Below, in pieces: positions 44,867 to 60,300 of a DNA stretch of 64,000 bases. How positions within the stretch are numbered: position 1 is the stretch's first letter; the number at the start of each line of letters is the position of its first letter. Made by a program: the position numbers and the translations under genes. The notes below the pieces were generated by a model. The model had not been told where the DNA came from. It worked only from the letters and a program-made list of their open reading frames with translations, and did not search any database. Source of the stretch: Allacma fusca (lineage: Eukaryota > Arthropoda > Collembola > Symphypleona > Sminthuridae); contig OX359248.1 of NCBI GenBank assembly GCA_947179485.1, positions 51,532,386 through 51,596,385 on the forward strand, written 5' to 3'.

Positions 44867-47761
44867 CTGGAAGAAGGGAAGAAAAACATCATATCATTAG
44901 TAATTTCCGTAAGTACGTTTCTTCCCTTATATTTTGTGGGAAAGTTTTAATAATAAGAATTTATGAGTTCAAAGTTTCTAGTAGTGTCTTTTCTTTGGAC
45001 TTCAGTAATCTGAGCTGTGGAAAATGAGCTTTGTATTGTTTTAAGAGGAAGACGGATGTCGTCCAGTCACCTCCGGGTGAGGACATTTAATGAGGTACCT
45101 GCACATGAAATATTTAGGTTGTCATCATCTCCCAAAGAGAAAGTATGTCTTTCAGACCAGACCTTATCTCCCCTCATTCTCGTCCTGTAAACCTCAGAGC
45201 TCATAATTCCCCTCGAACTGAATGGTGCACCTAACAAATGACTTATTTCAAGTTCCCTGCATTTATTCCACGGGACAATGGGAACAGTTGTATGCTGCTT
45301 TCCATGCTAATGACATCGATTTATCAGCCAAGTACAAACCGCTACCTCCTTCTAATTAAATCTAGTTCAGTCCTTCATCAGTGGCCTTGTTCCGAATCCT
45401 ACCTAATCCTGGGAGACCCAAAATTGAATCCTAGTACATACAGTACACTGTCTCTACACGAGCTCCTCTTAGAGGAGCAAAATCCAACTCTTATTCCCAT
45501 AGTGAGCTCTTTAAGAAAAATTAGCGTCGTAAATGAGAGTTGTTCCAACAACTTGTGGCCCTGGGAAATTCGATCATATGGGGGAGTCTGGGTAGCATAA
45601 ATGGACTGTACTACTGAATGATAAACTTGTGAATGCAAGAGTCAGGTAGTTACGAGACATGTAGAGTACGCTCTCACAATCAGCAGAAATGGGTACCTCT
45701 AAAGGAGCCAAATTTCACTGGAATCACCAGCCCTTACATGGAGAAAGTACAAGGTGGATAGATGTGTTCAAGAGAAAGTATTTACGTTCAAATGGAGCCA
45801 ATGATCTTATGCAGGAGGGTCGCAGAGTGAAAGTTCACTGTAAGTAGGATCCACTTGTGTAGATACGGTCCCTCGAGGGAATTATTAACAAAAATTCTAT
45901 TTAAAGGTTGAACTTCATTCCCCAGCACGTGTCTCCACCGCACAATGAAAACAATCAGATCCTGGCCATTAGAGTTAAAGACCTTAGATTTGAGGCCAGA
46001 ACTTCTGAGGAATATCTCAAATATTTTTTTCCCCCTTTTGGAGTCACTCCAAATGTTCCTCTCATTTGAAGCGTCTCCATCTCTCACTCATATCTTTTTC
46101 AGGAAGTATCAAACAGAACAATAATAGTTATTATTGTAGGATGTACAAATACTGTAGCAGGTGTTGTGTTTGTACAAGAGGAGCTTAAAGGATGACATTA
46201 TTTGCGAACCTACTTTGTCACACAAGACCTACACCAGGCCTTACAGAGGTTTCAGGTGACAATGATGGATCTAGGATGAATCTTGTAATGGACTCTTGGG
46301 TTAGCTCAAGGTTCCTTTTGTAGCACACTCTCGAGAAATGTTGTGTGACAAGAGGTAGGACAAAAACTGTTCAATCTGGAGATACGAACCTGGAGTTGGG
46401 GCTTTAGCTCATAGGGACAAAGTACAAATAACCAAGTGATAGCTTAATGTGGATGTAGGGATGAAGAACCAACTGAATTATTTTGACAAGTTCCATTCAG
46501 AACATGCCAAATGAACTTACATCCTGCAAATAGCTCCACCAGTTCCAATTTACTTTCCCCAACTCTACCTATGTACATATGTATGAAGATGTATGTATTT
46601 TGAGTCGTTTAATTTCAATCTAACCATTATTTATGGGAGGTATAAATATCGGATAAAATCCCATAAAATCCTTTAAACACATGGCATGGTAAGGTCTCGT
46701 CACTCAAACCCTTTAAACCCCAAAGGATTGTTAGAGTCACTTTGGAGTGCACGATCTCTGTGAGATTATCTTGAAGTATTTATGCTTTTTTTGCTCTCAC
46801 TTACTTCACATGCAATAAATTCATTGCATTCAATTTATAAATATTTTTGTTGGATCATGCCACATGGTCATGCAAAGAATGTTACTTTCTGTGAGCAATG
46901 CGCATTAATGACTAATCCAAGCCTTCATATACTTGCGTTAGCAAAACATTTTTTGGAGCTGTACATTCATTTTTTATTTAACTCTCAAAGTATTTGTAAC
47001 TGTTCCCGCTCCTGAAATCCCGAGCACTTTAAAAAATGTGTCGGGAGATGTGACTGGTATTTTTAGCCCAGTACAAAAGTATTGCTTTGAATTCTCAGTG
47101 AAAGCACTGGTGAGTCCGAACATATTTTGCTGAATATGCCCAAACTCCTACAAACCACAATAATAAAAAATTACAGTGGGGTTTAAAAATCTGGGGAAAG
47201 TTGGGAAGAAGGTTCAGTAATTTAAAAGAGATTTTTCATTTCAACTGCCAGCCAAGATGGAATTCAGTCCATTGTAGGAGCCAGTCAAAGAAAATTCATG
47301 CATGTCACGGCTTCGGAAGCTTCCTCGACAGTGGGTGGAATTATCTGGGAACAAATGGTTGTGTAATACATGAGAGAAACAGGTGCTCAGGGAGCAGTAA
47401 AGGAAATTTTCTCCAGCGTACAGTACAAAAATGCACACTCAGACAACCACGTTTTGGTATCTTTTAGAATATGGCAGGGTGGATTAGAGCAGCTGAAAAT
47501 TCAGTTTCTGAAGTGCTTTCCCCTCAAAAGAGAGTTGGTACGAGATAGAAAATCTGGTGCTTAACATTTCTTCCAAACTTTCCCAACCATGGATCCCGCT
47601 GGGACTTGTAACCCAATGTAAATTCCATGCAGCCCTTCCTGCACAGATCACAAAGAGCTAAGAGAGATTGCCCTCACTTACCTTAAAAGAGAAGCATCTC
47701 GGGCTTGTTTAAATATGCATAAAAAATTACTACGTGAGTTGTATTGTAGATCTTCTTCCTG

Positions 47762-47790
47762 TCTCTCTCTCTCTCTCTCTTTCTCTCTCT
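47762..47790. repeat. CT microsatellite
   Basis: (TC)n interrupted once by TT. It lies in presumed non-coding DNA. Confidence 0.9.
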
Positions 47791-50700
47791 CCCTCTTCCC
47801 TCAAAACTTTCTCCGGTGAAAGTGTCAGGGCTGAGATGAGGTAGAGAGTCAGGGCTCTCAGGTAGAGTTGAATTTGTGAGTGAAATCAATTAGTAGCTAT
47901 AAGATAGATGATTTCTTTTCTGGACTGTGCTTGATCCTCGGATCATGCTACCCGTCTCCCCCACTTACACAAGCTTAAGGTAAATTTCCATTTGCATCAT
48001 GTGCTGCTGAGGAAATGAGAGAAAGTTGATATATTCTCACATTATTCTCTCTCCCCATTTATACAGGCCAAATAGGCTCTAGATGTTACGTGAGGACTCA
48101 ACGGATTTATCAAGGAACTTGTCATTTTCAAAAATAATTTTTTCTGTGTTGGACGTAAGAGTGTAGGCGTGATTATGAGTCCACTCTACACTGACTCCTT
48201 ACAATTACTAGGAAGGAGAGTGCAGGGGGAGCATCTGGAATAATATAAGAAATTTCCCTCCAACTTTATTTGCAAAGGATGCTTAAGTACGTACATATAA
48301 TTAGTTCTCACAGAGACAGAGGACATGAGAAGAGGTAGTTAACTACAAGGGAATTTAATTATGTATTAAGAGTATCTAACTTCACATGCGTAATTACGTT
48401 CATACAAGATAAGGTAAGTTGTCAAAATAATTTACACACTGTACGTAGATATGTATGAGAGTAAGGAATTGCATGTACTTTCACTGGTGAAAGTCGGAAT
48501 TAAATTAATAAAACTCACAGTCAGGTACTTTAAACATGGCAGACCTGCTACTTTCACCAGCTCTTCCCCCTGCAATACTCCAAAGATGCAGTTAGATGAG
48601 GAGTGTTAATTTCTGACGCTTGATTACTCAAATTATTAAATTCGAAGGAGACAGAGGAATTCACCAGGGCTTCCCGTTACACAAAATGCCCCCAGTTTGT
48701 GATAATCTACGCAGATGTTTCGAACAGAATTTCATTTATAGTTGCTTTACTTCCTATGCAGTCTTGGGACAGGAATTCCCTGGACTGGAAAGTGTTTTGA
48801 AATTAATAGAAGCTACAATGCACCATTAGCTTCCGTATTAGGTTTCAGAGTTTAATGTTCCTCCTATAAAATGACAGGTATAAATTCCCTCCTCTGCTAA
48901 TAAATAATCCGCTGATGAGGTTTTTCTTCGTTGTTTTATTCATCGTCACCCTAAGCCTCACCTGTGGTTACTTATCCTTTTAACTATTCTCATTTTTATC
49001 TGTCTTAACAATAACCGTCAGACGATGGCTAATGTACCACAGGGCTAGGCATTTCACCATGAGGGTTTCCAAAATTATGAAGATTTACTACGAGCCAGTC
49101 GGAGAGGCATTAAAGAAATAAATTGTGGGTAATCCGACCCTACGCAAACATCATTAGTTCGTACGTTAAATTCTACATTTTGAGGATATTCTGGGTATTC
49201 GGATAAAGCCGGGATATTCCCACAGTTGCTATCAATTCTGATCATTCCAAAGTGAGCAAGTGTCATGTGCTGCATTAAGTTCTAATTACATGGAGTTCAA
49301 ATGCATGTATCCATGTCAAATCCCTCCTACAACAAATACCCATGTATGAATGATAATTAGAAAAATTTGAATATTCAGACCACCCTGCAAACATTATTTC
49401 GGGAATAAATGAGAGGAATTGACTACTCCATTTTGGATGCTTGTTTTTTTGGCACTTTTCCAAGAAGCGCCTCAGCAAGGTGTAAATATTAATTATTACA
49501 GATTTGCTTGCTCAGTGATACGAGAATTGTTTTTGTAGACCAGCAAAATACCATCTGGATTTTTCTGGCTGATTCCAAATTATGAATGTACTAAGTTCCA
49601 GAATAATTTCCAGGCCGTTTGAATTTCGCTTAATGATCCTGTGCGGAATATGTTAAATATTTCCTTGTTTGTTTACAGAATTTGAATTTTTCCCCTTCTA
49701 TTTCCATGCGTTGAATAAGGCTAAGGAATTTTCGGTACGAATTTGGTTGCATATTTGAGGTAACAGGAAAGTAATTATGGAATGGGGGAGTCAAATTCTT
49801 TCCCGTAGACAGGGTTTGAATACATTTTGATTCGAGCTCATAAATGGGAATTTTAAGCAGAACTTGTGATATTCAAAGAATTACAGTAGTGAAAGTAGCA
49901 GATGAATTACGTTGTATAGATAGGTAGATATATGCATTGGTTTCCCTTGATTGAATGAATGTAGACTTGAAAATTCGATAAATGTTAAGATTACAATCAA
50001 CAAACATAATTAAGTTGTTGGTTCAATCAACATTTGTTGACTGGTCCAGTGAGTCGTAAAAGGGAAGCTTTGATGGAAGCTAGTCCCGCTGAGGAAACAT
50101 CAAATAAAATCTAATTACTATTTCTTTGTTCCTAAGATGAGGCGTACTTCTTGAGAAAATGCTCTCATAGTGAGTCTGTACAGAATGTGAACTGTAATTT
50201 ATGTGCCAGATAATTAATTCCGAAATGCTTCCTTATGAACAAAAGACACTTCGCATACTTCATTACCATCCACATATTTTTTCTGGCCCAGGCACAATTT
50301 TCCGAGGCTTAATATTTCATTATAATCTTGAAAGGGAAATATTTTCATTTACTTTTTAAACAAGCTTTCACTTTTCTTTTCAGGAACGCTTGCGTCAGAT
50401 TTTTCATTTAATTAGGTTTCTGCCCTTTAAAAAGTATTCGCAAATAACTTTAGATTCTTGGAAATCAAGCCATGTTCATACGTCAAGAGCATAGTTTAAA
50501 TTTAACGAAAAAAATTCAAAAAAATAATGAAACTCCACAGGGACAGGAGAAACCAAACTTGCTTTTTAAATTTGTTAGCATTTCTCAGTACAGGAATTTC
50601 CAGTTTTATTTCACAATTATTTATTTTCAAAATTTTCAAACATTTTTCCTGAAACCTTTCCCCTCTGAATAATATCTCTGGACATAATTTATAGTCTGTA

Positions 50701-53700
50701 AATAAAAACGAAATAATAAAGTTAACGAAATAAGTATTCGATTCTCTTTAGAGAAAAATGTATTAGAATAAATAATTTTAAATTTCTGTGTTGTTTACTG
50801 TAAAAGGTACGGGGAATTAAAATATTTGTGAAAACTTATGTGTAATTACTTCCTAAGCGTCAATAATAATTGATTTAAAACACAAACAAATCATAAAATA
50901 GGATTTTCTTCCAAGGTCAAAAAAAGCTTCCAAAACATAGACTTTAAACTTAGCTCATCTAGTGCTTAAACCTTATCTCGAATTTACTTTGAAATGGACG
51001 ATTTCCAGCGCCCCGAAAAAATGGGTCACTAAAAGTTTTGCCGAGATAAAGTTTACATGTTTTTCTTTTAGTAACTGTGTACAGCATTGCGATTTCCCTT
51101 GTTTCTCAGGCTCCTCTGAGTATCTCAGTTCCAAAAGATGCTTTCTCTGTCTATGGCTGTCTGTCTGTCTCTCTCTCTCCCTCTGTCTGATTGAAATGTA
51201 AAAATCTTATTGGGAGAAAGTTTTGCGTGGGGAGAGTGTGTATGAGCCACAATGTAGAACATTTGGGAAACATTGAGGTTACTTTTCTTTTGATGTTGTT
51301 TTGAAATTTGAAAGCATTCCACCCGTTGAAGGAGGCTTCTGTTTGTTTAGCACTTGGTAAAGTCTTAGAGCGTAATCTAAACTTGTAATGTTGCCACGGT
51401 CGTTTGCATTCACTAAGATTATGTACTTAGGGATCCCTACTTAATCTCCCTAAAACATATAAACAGCTTGGTTTCATTCCATAGTCTCAGCTATGATTTC
51501 CCGCCTTTAGTTTCATTACTTTTGTCTCCTTCTCTCCCAATCTCCTGGAGGAACCGAGGGGGAAAGTTAGATATGAGATCCGACTTTAGGTTTACTCGCT
51601 CCGGGAGGATCCCACCTTCCCCTCACGCTCACCCATCAAAAGAGGGATGAGGAGAAAGGGAAGGGAAAATTCAAGTAAATGGCTTCTTCTACCTCCACCC
51701 GATATTAAATAAATACTGGTATCTCCCTCCTCCCATCATACGGTGAAAAGAAAAACCTGGGAAATAAGAAATGGCTCTGACATTCCAAAAAGTGATGAAG
51801 TGGCTAATGTCGGAAGTATTGAGGGCCTGATAAAGAGCCGGATGGGAGGACGATAGCACATTTTATGTATATGCTGGGAATGGGAATCCATTGATCAAAA
51901 AGTTTTAATTGGCAAACTTTCCCCCTTGCAACTCTAAATACATATCTGGGGAACATGGACACAGAAAACAATGAGTTTTGGATTACTTCTGTAGTCCGCT
52001 CCTAGAATTTTTGACGGTTCATTACCAACGGGGATAGACGGGTAAGCCCTAATAAAGATCCCTGGCTCACATTGTCTATAATCACGTGCCTCAATAATTG
52101 TAATTATTCATACTATGGACGTGATCCTGCTGGCAGACACTCCATCAACGAATCCAATCAGCCTTGAGTAACTTCCCAGGTCCTGAAATTCCATGAGATT
52201 TTTTGACCTTTCCTCATATGACATTTCATTAGGCTGTAACTTTCTCACTCCCTCCAGGAACTATCAACAACTGTTTCCTCCCAAGTTAATGATATGTCAG
52301 GAGCAGGCTCGCTCTTGACATGGGAAGTTCATGACTACAATAAATATAAATTTTGATACTATATTTCCCCTTCAAATTTGATTCTATCACCTCCACGCGT
52401 CCCTATTCAAGAACCATAAGAATTTTCCTTGAGCTGAGAACACCTGCTCAAGGGAATTTAAACAGACCCAAGGTTACATCCCCAGTTTTACAATCATCTC
52501 ATGGAGAGGTGGTTGGATCGAGGGGAATTGTAGATTCAAGAACAAATGATCTTTTTTGAAATGAAATGAATAGATGCATAATTAGGTATACTCAAATATG
52601 GTTTGACATAATCCAAGATTCTAGAACCTTTTGATTTGAGGGAAACTCCATTTGAAGATCCTTTAACTTTGTTGAGAATATGTACACCTGGATCATTTTA
52701 CCCCTTCACAGAAGATATAATCTTAAGGAATTGATAATACAGAGCGGAATGAATTTTAAGTAGGAGTTTCCTTCGAATTCCTAAATTCATTCCCCATGGG
52801 TGCATTCATAAGTTTCATAGAATTAAAATATGGGCTAATAATGTTTATGCTATGATTACATAAATTCTTAGCATCACAATCTCCTGGAATGTCCAGATAC
52901 TACTTTTGCTTACATTTTTGAGAATTTGAATCCAAGCATTATAAAACTTTCAACATCGCCCTCTAAATACATATACATACAAGTGAGCTATAAATCCTAT
53001 GGTTTGAGATGAGGTTCTGAAGCTATTGAAACATTTGGAAATGTGGATCTAAATGAAATATTAAAAGCATTTTGAATTCTCATCCCAATAGATGTCTTCA
53101 TATTTATCCCAATAATTCTTATTTATGAAGGTATTTGTGGGCTGTGTCCTACTCCAGAATTGTGCTACAATTTGGGAAACTGTTACAATCGAACCCCAAA
53201 ACATTCCCAATGCCTGAGCATTAGACTCCCATGGATTTCCCGCCCATCATAATCGTAAATTGAAAATTTTATTAAGATGCTTTCAGCATAAAAAGTAAGA
53301 GCACTTTTAAGGAAGGGGATGTCGAAGTGGGGCATCAGCTGAGTGCACATTTGATGATGTTGGGGAAACCAAGTCACTAGAATATTATGAGGAGAGTATG
53401 AAACCTGGCATTTCTGTTTGGTTGAATCCCTTGATTGAGAGGTATCAAGGAGGGAGGCATTTCTGGGGAAACTCACATTTCTCTATTTATATGGGAGTCA
53501 CCATATGTAGATATTTTAGACGTTATGACAGTAGAACGGGAAGCCACTTTCATATGATGTGGGATGTGGGTGGTTTCCCTTATTTCCTTTAACTGATATT
53601 ATATTCTGAAACGGTGCGTGAGAAGCTCCGGAGTCTACGTGTGTGACTCTCCTCTGTGAGCAGTAGAACTGTATTTAACTATATTTCCCAGGGAAACTCA

Positions 53701-56700
53701 CTTTAGCAGTTTTGAAAGCAACTTGAGTAGCTATTGTTTTGGAGTGGTGTAGCTCAAAGGCGGGCCCAAAATAATAATTAGATTTTAATCTTATCCCATA
53801 GAAACCCCTCAACTATTGATGTGGCTTTGGCGGTCGTTGTCAAGATATTAATTTTTATGAGGATGGTTAAAAGGCTCCTGAAAAGTCTTTGTAATTTCAT
53901 GCCCCATGTCACAAATTATTTTTTCTCCGAAAATCTTCTTAAATTCTTTGAATTTTAAGTGCTCTAGCCAGATCTTAAACGGATTGGACAATCTATGGGT
54001 GAGATTTCTCAGGAATTTGAATTTGCTTAAGAATCCTGAGCTCGAAATAAATTCAATACATAAATAATGCATGGAGGCTTCCCTTCTGAAATGTCAATCG
54101 CTTCCGACATATACGTTCCATTATCATTTGACATCCCGCCTCCAGCTCACAAAAGCATTGACTCAAGAAATATTCGCCAGGGGACATTGCAAGACCAGTG
54201 CCCTGTTTTCTACTGTGAGTAAAAAATTGTGGAGCTATAATTTCCTTCGAAATTGTGCTTCTGTGGAGCGTAAACAAATGGGTGGGGCGAAAAGAATATC
54301 ACAACAGACTTGTAATTACTTACAAGAGATTGCAATTATTCTTAGCCAATGTTTATCCCCTAGCTTGCACCAATAGGATCGGAAAGAGTAAGGCCTCAAT
54401 GAAAACCAGCATTATTAAAGAAAGAACAACTGGCCATCAAATCCGAGAAGCAATGTGGATAGACTCACGAAACTACAAATAAGTGAGGTTCATGGATACC
54501 TCCGTGGGAGCTTTCCCTGTCGCCGGTATTTCCTCATGCGTGGAGAAAGTTTGATGCATTTTCTAAATTTATTGAGTTACTTTGCATCACCTTGGAAGTG
54601 CAAAAGCCGGATGATAAAACCGATAGACACTCGCCTTTGAGGTTCAAAATTCTCCCTCACAAATCCAACTAAACATTTTCTGGCAATCACTCTCGTTGAA
54701 ATTCATTCCAAACAAGGAGAGCATGTACCTTGGATGATGGATTTTCCCACTCCTTTTCCTTGGGTATCAATCCCATCTACAGCATGCACTGAAGCATTGG
54801 AATTCTCACACCGGAGAACCTGGCTGGGACAAACCAACATCGACATTCCCAATCTTAACAAAGTAAAAATGCAATATTGCATGAAGGAGCTTCTCCGAAA
54901 GCTCCGGAAATGCTTTTGAAGATTCCCAGATTTTTTTATATCTTATCTTCCTTGAACAAGATCATCCATGCATACGCAACGTAGTTAGACGCATGTGTGC
55001 ATAAATACAGTGTAGATTCCCTAAAAGGGAACCCCTTGTATGCACCAGGAGTATTTTCTCCATGGGAATAAAAATACTTAGAGACATTCCCTGTTTACCA
55101 CAATGTTAGTTTTTCTTATTTCAAAGGCATTCCATTAGGAGAGGAAACAAAGTGTCAAAGATTTATGCTTTTAGCGGTACACCCAGGACTTGTAGAAAAC
55201 TACCAGTGTTCTGTGTTTACACTGGGAAAATTTTTTGAAACAAATTCTTTCTGTGGACTTTTCTCCCTGTGGGTGTACCTATATATTCTGTACATGAGGC
55301 ACAATTTAAAAGTGCAGTGCACAGTGAAGTGGACTGTTCTTGTTCACATATTTTGGATTCTGCAGAGAAAGTGGGAATACGGGTCCCCTTATGAGGATCA
55401 TTCCTCAAAGGAAAGTTCCATTGTCAAAAATCCTGTCTCCCTTTGGTCATTAGGTACCTATGGATCCGGGTCCATAGTTTTTTTTGTCAGTAAATTCAAT
55501 TTGAATTCCGCATTACTTCACACTCGCATTCATTTGATGTCCCGACTATTAAAAGAGCTTTGATAGAATTTTAGCGTGTGACTCTCCAAACTAATATTTA
55601 TTTTGAGGAAGGGCTTCCTCCATGTGAGTAAGCGGAGCCGAATGATCGAAAGAAATATGTCCAATCTGACGGAGAGGAAAGCGGAGAGAAAATGGTCGGA
55701 ATGAAGTTCCAGTTCATGCATAACTCATACATAAATTGTGAGAGGAGAAAGTGAGACTGTATATATGGAAATACAAATAGTACTAGGTATAAAAACTGCT
55801 TACATTTGCTCCTTTCACAACAATCACAGACACACCGCATGTTCTTGAGCTCCAGCAAGCCCATTACTATCTACGCCTCGTTGAGCTCCACATGAATTGT
55901 AGATAGACTTGAGTGGAGGCTTACTTTCTGCCCCGACTTGGTCCCGGCCCTTCCCCCACCAACCCATAGATACATGTGCATGTGGTCATGGAAACTGGCA
56001 GGCTGGAGTTGATGTGCCAGTCAAAATGACAACCCATTCATCTTTTTTTTCAGAAGAGCTATAAATCAGTTTTTTAACGCCACCGACTCGATCATATAAA
56101 CTGATGACTCTAATCTCCATGCAGATGCTCCCGTATTGACTTTCCCCCAAACAAATTCCTCCTAACCTGAAAAGCTTTCTCCTCCACTTTCCCCCACAAA
56201 AATGGAAAATAAACAAGATGTTTGATGCAGTACTGTGCCTTATGCTCACACAATTATACTATTATGCCCAGCATTAAATATGTATCTTCCGATGAAAGGC
56301 AGAGTTGGAATTCTATGTGGACTCTACAATTCACTTTCTTTACACTGCTCCCCTTTCACTTTCTCCCAAATCTCCCTCTTCCCATCGGTTCCAACTCCTT
56401 TCATAATTTATGGTCAGATTCAATCCCTTTATGTTCGTATGGTGAAAGTAGCCTTTCATATTATTAAATGATTTCCAGTTGGGGGAAAAGGAAAACAGCC
56501 TGGGATCAAATACGTTTATATTTGATTATCCTGGAAATAGTTGTAAGAGAAAAACTTTTCTCTTCACTGCAATGCACAATTGCTTCCATTCAAAATATGC
56601 CTTGTATTTTTAAGAACATTCTCCGGCTTCCTCCGAGACCGTACATACATTTTTAGTGGAACTTGATGACATACTTTTGAGGAAGGCAGGGCGGGCGGAG

Positions 56701-56715
56701 AGGGTGGGAGATAAA

Positions 56716-56725
56716 CAGAGAGCGT

Positions 56726-56756
<31 letters not shown>

Positions 56757-56806
56757 CGAGAGAGCGAGAGAGCGAGAGAGCGAGAGAGAGAGAGAGCGAG
56801 AGAAAG
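56716..56806. repeat. GA / GAGAGAGC microsatellite
   Basis: About 90 bases of (GA)n in which GAGAGAGC-like 8-bp units are themselves repeated in the middle. It is purine-rich on the plus strand. Confidence 0.95.
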
Positions 56807-57274
56807 AGCAAAGTCAGGGAGAACAAGATGAGTGAAAGAGTAAGAAGTAGAAAAATGCGACTTGTTTTCTCTTGCCGTCAGGGAAGGGCGAAAAGTTGAT
56901 TTGAGACAAGGTTCAGACTCAGCGTGTAATCATATTGTAAGAGGAGTGTGCTATCTTTTGAGACCAGTAGTTCCATGAGAGACTCCGCTCGTTATCTTTC
57001 CTCACACTTAAGTTTTCACATCATGTATGTGAGTCTGTACACAGCCAGAGATGTACTTATTTGGATAACTCCAGTCTTTGGATCAAGTTGAGTGAAAGTT
57101 GGTGAAAGGGACTCATTCAAAGATCGACTGTTCTCTTCCCATCGACAACTTTATGATTTTCAGTTGTTGGGAACCCCTAAATCTCTCAAGTTCATGCGTC
57201 TCTTCAGTACATGGTTTAGGAGGTACGCACTATCCTCTCATATGTTGATACTCTCTGTTGATTTTTTTATATTA

Positions 57275-57276
<2 letters not shown>

Positions 57277-57314
<38 letters not shown>
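57277..57314. repeat. TC microsatellite (19 units) followed by AC repeats
   Basis: An uninterrupted (TC)19 followed at once by a short (AC)n at about 57317-57327. Confidence 0.95.
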
Positions 57315-57317
<3 letters not shown>

Positions 57318-60300
57318 CACACACACAAAGTAGCCCAGGTAGCTCTTGAGTGAAAGTTACGCCTGTAAATCATCTCCACTCTGGCGCGTTTGTATCTAAG
57401 GATACATGGGAAAATCTATGCTCCAAGTATCCAGAGGAAATTCTAAGTTGGAACTATCTCCAGGAAATTCTACATTCGAAGTATCTAAAGGAAAATTTAA
57501 GTTCCAAGGATTCATGGGAATTTCTAGACATTTTTCAAGGAGTCATTTTGTGAGGGAAAGCTGCAATGTCTGATTTTTTCCGGAAGGATAATACGTTCTG
57601 ACGAGACCTTGTGGAAGAATGGAAGGAGTGGAGGGGATAGGAGAAGACAATGCTATTACAAGACTTGATCCGAGTCCAACACTAGTAGCCAACCGCTCAA
57701 CTTCCAGTGAATGATTACGATGTGTCAGACTGTCAATAAAAGGACAGAGTGAGTCAAAGGTTGGCATTCTCTTTTGTAATCCTTTGTTCTTTTTGTAAGC
57801 TTTATGACACCACTGAACTCTCTCTCTCTGTCGGACTTGGGCAGTCAAGGTTGAAAATTGCATCCCATGGGAGTGGGCATTTTCTCCGTTGTAAGATTTC
57901 TCTTTGGGACGCGGGTACATAGACAGGGGAACCTCAAACTCCCTGTGTTATGGTGGCATAGAAATGCAATTTAATGTTAAAACTATTTAAGGTAAACAAA
58001 GGCCGGGGTATATATTTGTCCCGATTTTGAATTCCTCCGGAAAAGTTGTTAGCTTTCTGGCCCCCCTATGGAGGGCATTACAAAGGAAATCAGGGACCTG
58101 TATGACTCCGTATGAGCATGACTTTGACAGATAATACCGAGGTTGAGGGTTCGGAACGGTGAGGAAACTCTATTTGCTTCCCTTTCTCTGTCTCTCTCTT
58201 TTGATATGAAAGAAAACAAACAAGTTTGCTCCTTGTAATTTTGGGATTCTACTGAGTCTCTTTTCCTTTACTGGGATCTCATTCTGAAATAAAATGGAAT
58301 CAACTTATAGGAATTTCAAAAATTCTTGTTGACTTTGGAATAGCGGAGAAAGCTTAAGGAGGACTTCGATGATGGGAAATCTCCTTCACTCGTACCATAC
58401 TTCCTTAGACTTTGATCCATTCTGCTTATTCTCCTCTGCATACAATGTCTCAAGCGCTCCTGGCTCTGAGTTATTTGTTCTCCTGATTTGTTTCCATTTT
58501 TGAATATCCCCGCCAATATTGGCTGCATTTGCTTTATGAAAGTAGAATCTGTTTTTCTCTAGAATATTTAATGGTGTGCAAATTACAGTGAACTACTGGT
58601 TCAAGAGTTAGTTCGAGTTGCCATAACATCAAGGGTTTTGTAATCTTATGATTTTGCAAGAACAGAAATTGAGCCGTTTGGTTTATCTAGAATTATCTGG
58701 AATTAGTTTTCTCTCTGGATAAAAAAAATTGCTGATGCTTCCATACAGAGATATGTACTCAAGCACTCGAGAGTACTGTAGTTTGTAAGGTTTGATACAG
58801 AGAATTCGTTGATTAAAAGTTTATTTCCACTGGTGAAATTTCAGCTACTTTCTTTTGAAATTTGTGCGTATGTATATCCTATTACTCTTACTCTCCCAAA
58901 TGAGAATTCTATGTCAACATGAAAAACTCCAGGCGAAACCCTAAAGTTTGAAGCATTAGAAGACCTAATCAATGAAAAACAACCACCTGATTTTTTTTGT
59001 GGGACAGTTCCCAAGCCCAGAATCATATTTTCCCTTCCAAAACGAACTTTGACTTTTAAGATTCTGGAAACTTGACTGCTTTTTAAAAACTTTTGACCAT
59101 CCCAGCCCTCACAGTCCTTCCCATACTCACATTCATCTTATTTCCTTGGAAATCAACCTGTTGACACAAACATTGGATTTACGGGTTCCAGTCTGAAACT
59201 TGATATACTTCTGGAGTTCACTAACAAGCGTCGCTTCTTCCTCGGAGAAAGTTATTGACTCCGATGAAAAAGTGACTTCCATTGGAAGAGTCAAGAATCC
59301 GGATTGATTTTGACCAATTAAATTCTGGAAAACTGGGAGTCAGGCTCCCCCGAACTTCTCCTAGGTTTGACATGAATTACAATAACATGAGTAACATTAT
59401 TTTCCAAAAAGGACCATAAAGTCAAGCAATCGGATCCAAGAAGATAAAGTGAAGGTTTTTACAACCTTTGCTTTTTATGTCTATTGATTTTCTAACTACA
59501 ATATTTCTCTCTCTTTTTTTCCTCCCGTCCATTTAGCTATACAGCTCACGCTCTACAAAAGAGCAGTTCCTGTGTCACAAAATGTATAAGTCTTCCAGTA
59601 GCTTCCAGTCTTCCAAAGAGGAAAGCTGAGGCATTGTAGTAAAGGAGAAAGTATCCAAATTTTGTCACCCCTATAATGACAAGGCTCACTTCCCAGGGAG
59701 TCCCTCATAACGAACACACACTGTTCGTAACTGGCGATCGGGAAAGACAGTTCACGCAGACAATGTCTTTGAAGAGCATACGGAAATATAATGATGCTTT
59801 ACATGATGTGAACCATGAAATTTTATTTATCCATATCCCAGTTCCATTACCTTGCACAAATATTGAAATTTCCTTTCACATCTTTCCAAACCAGCAGGAA
59901 CTTTAGAGTTCAATTTGACTATTACATACACATGTATATACATAGTACATAATTACATATACATGCATACGGACATGTAAAACTACAAACGTATCTCTTT
60001 CAAGCACTTTCACGTATGTGATCCCAGTTTTTCCATAAACAGTTCCATCAGCCAAGGTAAACAGTCAGCCATGTTTAAGTTACGTAAAATGTGCACAACT
60101 CTCACGAGCACATTAAACAAGCACACATTCAATTCGTTTTGGATATTTTCATCTTACATCCGTTACGCCATAAAATATTATATAAATTGAATTTCAAACT
60201 CCAAATTCTACCGAACAAATTTCTATCAGTTGTATTAACCAGTCCTGAGAAATAACAATTATTAAAAACCAGTGGTCTAAAAGATAGGGAAACAAAAACT

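Noticed and set aside
45788-46087. 99-codon minus-strand frame just upstream of channel exon A, considered as the first exon
   Set aside because: No hydrophobic signal peptide and no donor in the phase that exon A requires.
57543-57920. 125-codon minus-strand frame with a good acceptor (TTTATTGACAG)
   Set aside because: No usable donor in frame, no recognised domain, and GA/CT-rich repeats inflate the open frame.
59157-59290. Minus-strand frame rich in Ser/Glu near a GTGAGT donor
   Set aside because: A TGA stop lies in frame before the donor, and no recognised domain is present.
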